Source of the DNA: Rhodospirillaceae bacterium
GTDB taxonomy: Bacteria > Pseudomonadota > Alphaproteobacteria > TMED109 > TMED131
Reading direction: 5' to 3'
Assembly: GCA_902547175.1 (NCBI GenBank)
Contig: CACCMS010000002.1
Coordinates: forward strand, 1 to 63,372
DNA length: 63,372 nt
Position numbers and translations under genes: made by a program. Below, piece after piece: positions 62,774 through 63,372 of the stretch. Under the pieces are notes generated by a model. The model searched no databases. It was not told where the DNA came from and was given only the letters and a program-made list of their open reading frames with translations. Numbering within the stretch: position 1 is the first letter of the stretch; every line of letters starts with the position of its first letter.

Positions 62774-63372
62774 TTAGATTATTGATTTTGTTATTGTGCC
62801 AACAATAAAACGGGGTTGACTTGAATAGTCCTTAAAAACTTTAGTTTCCATTATATTTACCTCTTTCATTAATTTTTCTACTTCCTGCTCTTGATCATAA
62901 CCAATTTCAAATAAAATTTTTGAATTTTTACTAAATAGTTTTTGATCTAGTCCTGAAACAATTTTTTTATAGCAGTCCACACCACTTTTTCCTCCGTCTA
63001 AAGAAATAAAGGGATCATAGCACCTTACCTCTGGTTCTAATTTTTTTATTACCTCTGTTTTAATATAAGGAGGATTAGCTAAAATTATATCAAAATCAAA
63101 ATTTACAAAAATATCTAACCAATTGCAACAAATAAAATTTATTTGGCCTAATACATTATTTTTTTTAGCGTTTTTCTTTGCTAACTCTAAACTTTTAAGA
63201 TTTATATCTGTTGCTATACATTTTGCCTTAGGAAAGTTTTTCATTAAAGCTATACTTATGGCTCCAGATCCAGTACCTAATTCTAAAATGTGTTTGGGGT
63301 TTAATTTCATATCAATGATAATATCAATTAATAGCTCAGTTTCTTTTCTGGGAGAAAAAGTATTAGAGTTTA
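62774..63372 (-). CDS. prmC: Release factor glutamine methyltransferase (partial, 5' end outside window)
   Basis: Methylates the GGQ glutamine of RF1 and RF2. The visible C-terminal ~199 residues include SPRKETELLI at the window edge, the SAM site ILELGTGSGAISIAL, and the catalytic NPPY in ILANPPYIKTEV. The frame continues past the ATG at 63310 with conserved residues, so that ATG is internal. 5 nt upstream of DUF4167 in the same unit. Confidence 0.94.
   Translation of the reverse strand, partial: NSNTFSPRKETELLIDIIIDMKLNPKHILELGTGSGAISIALMKNFPKAKCIATDINLKSLELAKKNAKKNNVLGQINFICCNWLDIFVNFDFDIILANPPYIKTEVIKKLEPEVRCYDPFISLDGGKSGVDCYKKIVSGLDQKLFSKNSKILFEIGYDQEQEVEKLMKEVNIMETKVFKDYSSQPRFIVGTITKSII

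Overview
The window is about 63 kb of densely packed, AT-rich (roughly 30% GC by eye) bacterial chromosome. Gene content and order point to an alphaproteobacterium. Diagnostic neighbourhoods are ftsY-mtaB-dapF, zapE-mdh-sucCDAB-lpd, priA-atpHAGDC, rppH-ctpA-envC-rsfS-nadD-proAB-obgE-rpmA-rplU and prmC-DUF4167-clpB, plus the lineage markers TrcR (DUF1013), DUF1192 and DUF4167. Small gaps, many overlapping genes, low GC and intact leucine, proline, methionine and aromatic pathways suggest a streamlined free-living (SAR11/HIMB59-like marine) cell rather than an endosymbiont; that placement is inference. UGA is a stop, and no tRNA, rRNA, CRISPR array, insertion sequence or prophage was seen. No stretch above about 110 bases lacks a gene.

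Layout. 1-2.1 kb (minus): N-terminus of a probable ftsY, mtaB, dapF. 2.2-12.5 kb (plus): ffh-rpsP-rimM-trmD-rplS, then leuC-leuD-leuB-asd and sdhCDAB, nearly all overlapping or abutting. 13.2-25.5 kb (plus): a cation antiporter, mmsA, zapE, mdh and sucCDAB-lpd, so most of the oxidative TCA branch is contiguous. 25.5-27.2 kb (minus): xerC and a transaldolase. 27.2-34.3 kb (plus): priA and the F1 ATP synthase genes. 34.3-42.2 kb (minus): rppH, ctpA, envC-like, rsfS, nadD, proA, proB, obgE, rpmA, rplU. 42.3-47.7 kb: a metabolic group (GGT-family amidohydrolase, PanE-like reductase, AMP-forming ligase, omega-amino acid aminotransferase). 47.7-58 kb: metW-metX, chorismate mutase-tyrA, hldE, trcR, quinone oxidoreductase, DUF1192, metY, an alpha/beta hydrolase, a thioesterase, rpmE and a proline iminopeptidase. 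58-63.4 kb: an M23 peptidase, clpB, DUF4167 and partial prmC.

No new multi-gene system (defence, secretion, biosynthetic cluster) was found; this is core genome. The notable signals lie in how genes are expressed. zapE is split by a run of 12 A and is readable only through a -1 shift or transcript slippage. nadD is intact but has no ATG, GTG or TTG start. Several -10 boxes sit exactly 6 nt before a start codon, which suggests leaderless mRNAs. All seven convergent gene pairs leave no room for an intrinsic terminator. rpsP carries a perfect 27-bp tandem repeat, and dapF/ffh share a symmetric divergent promoter.
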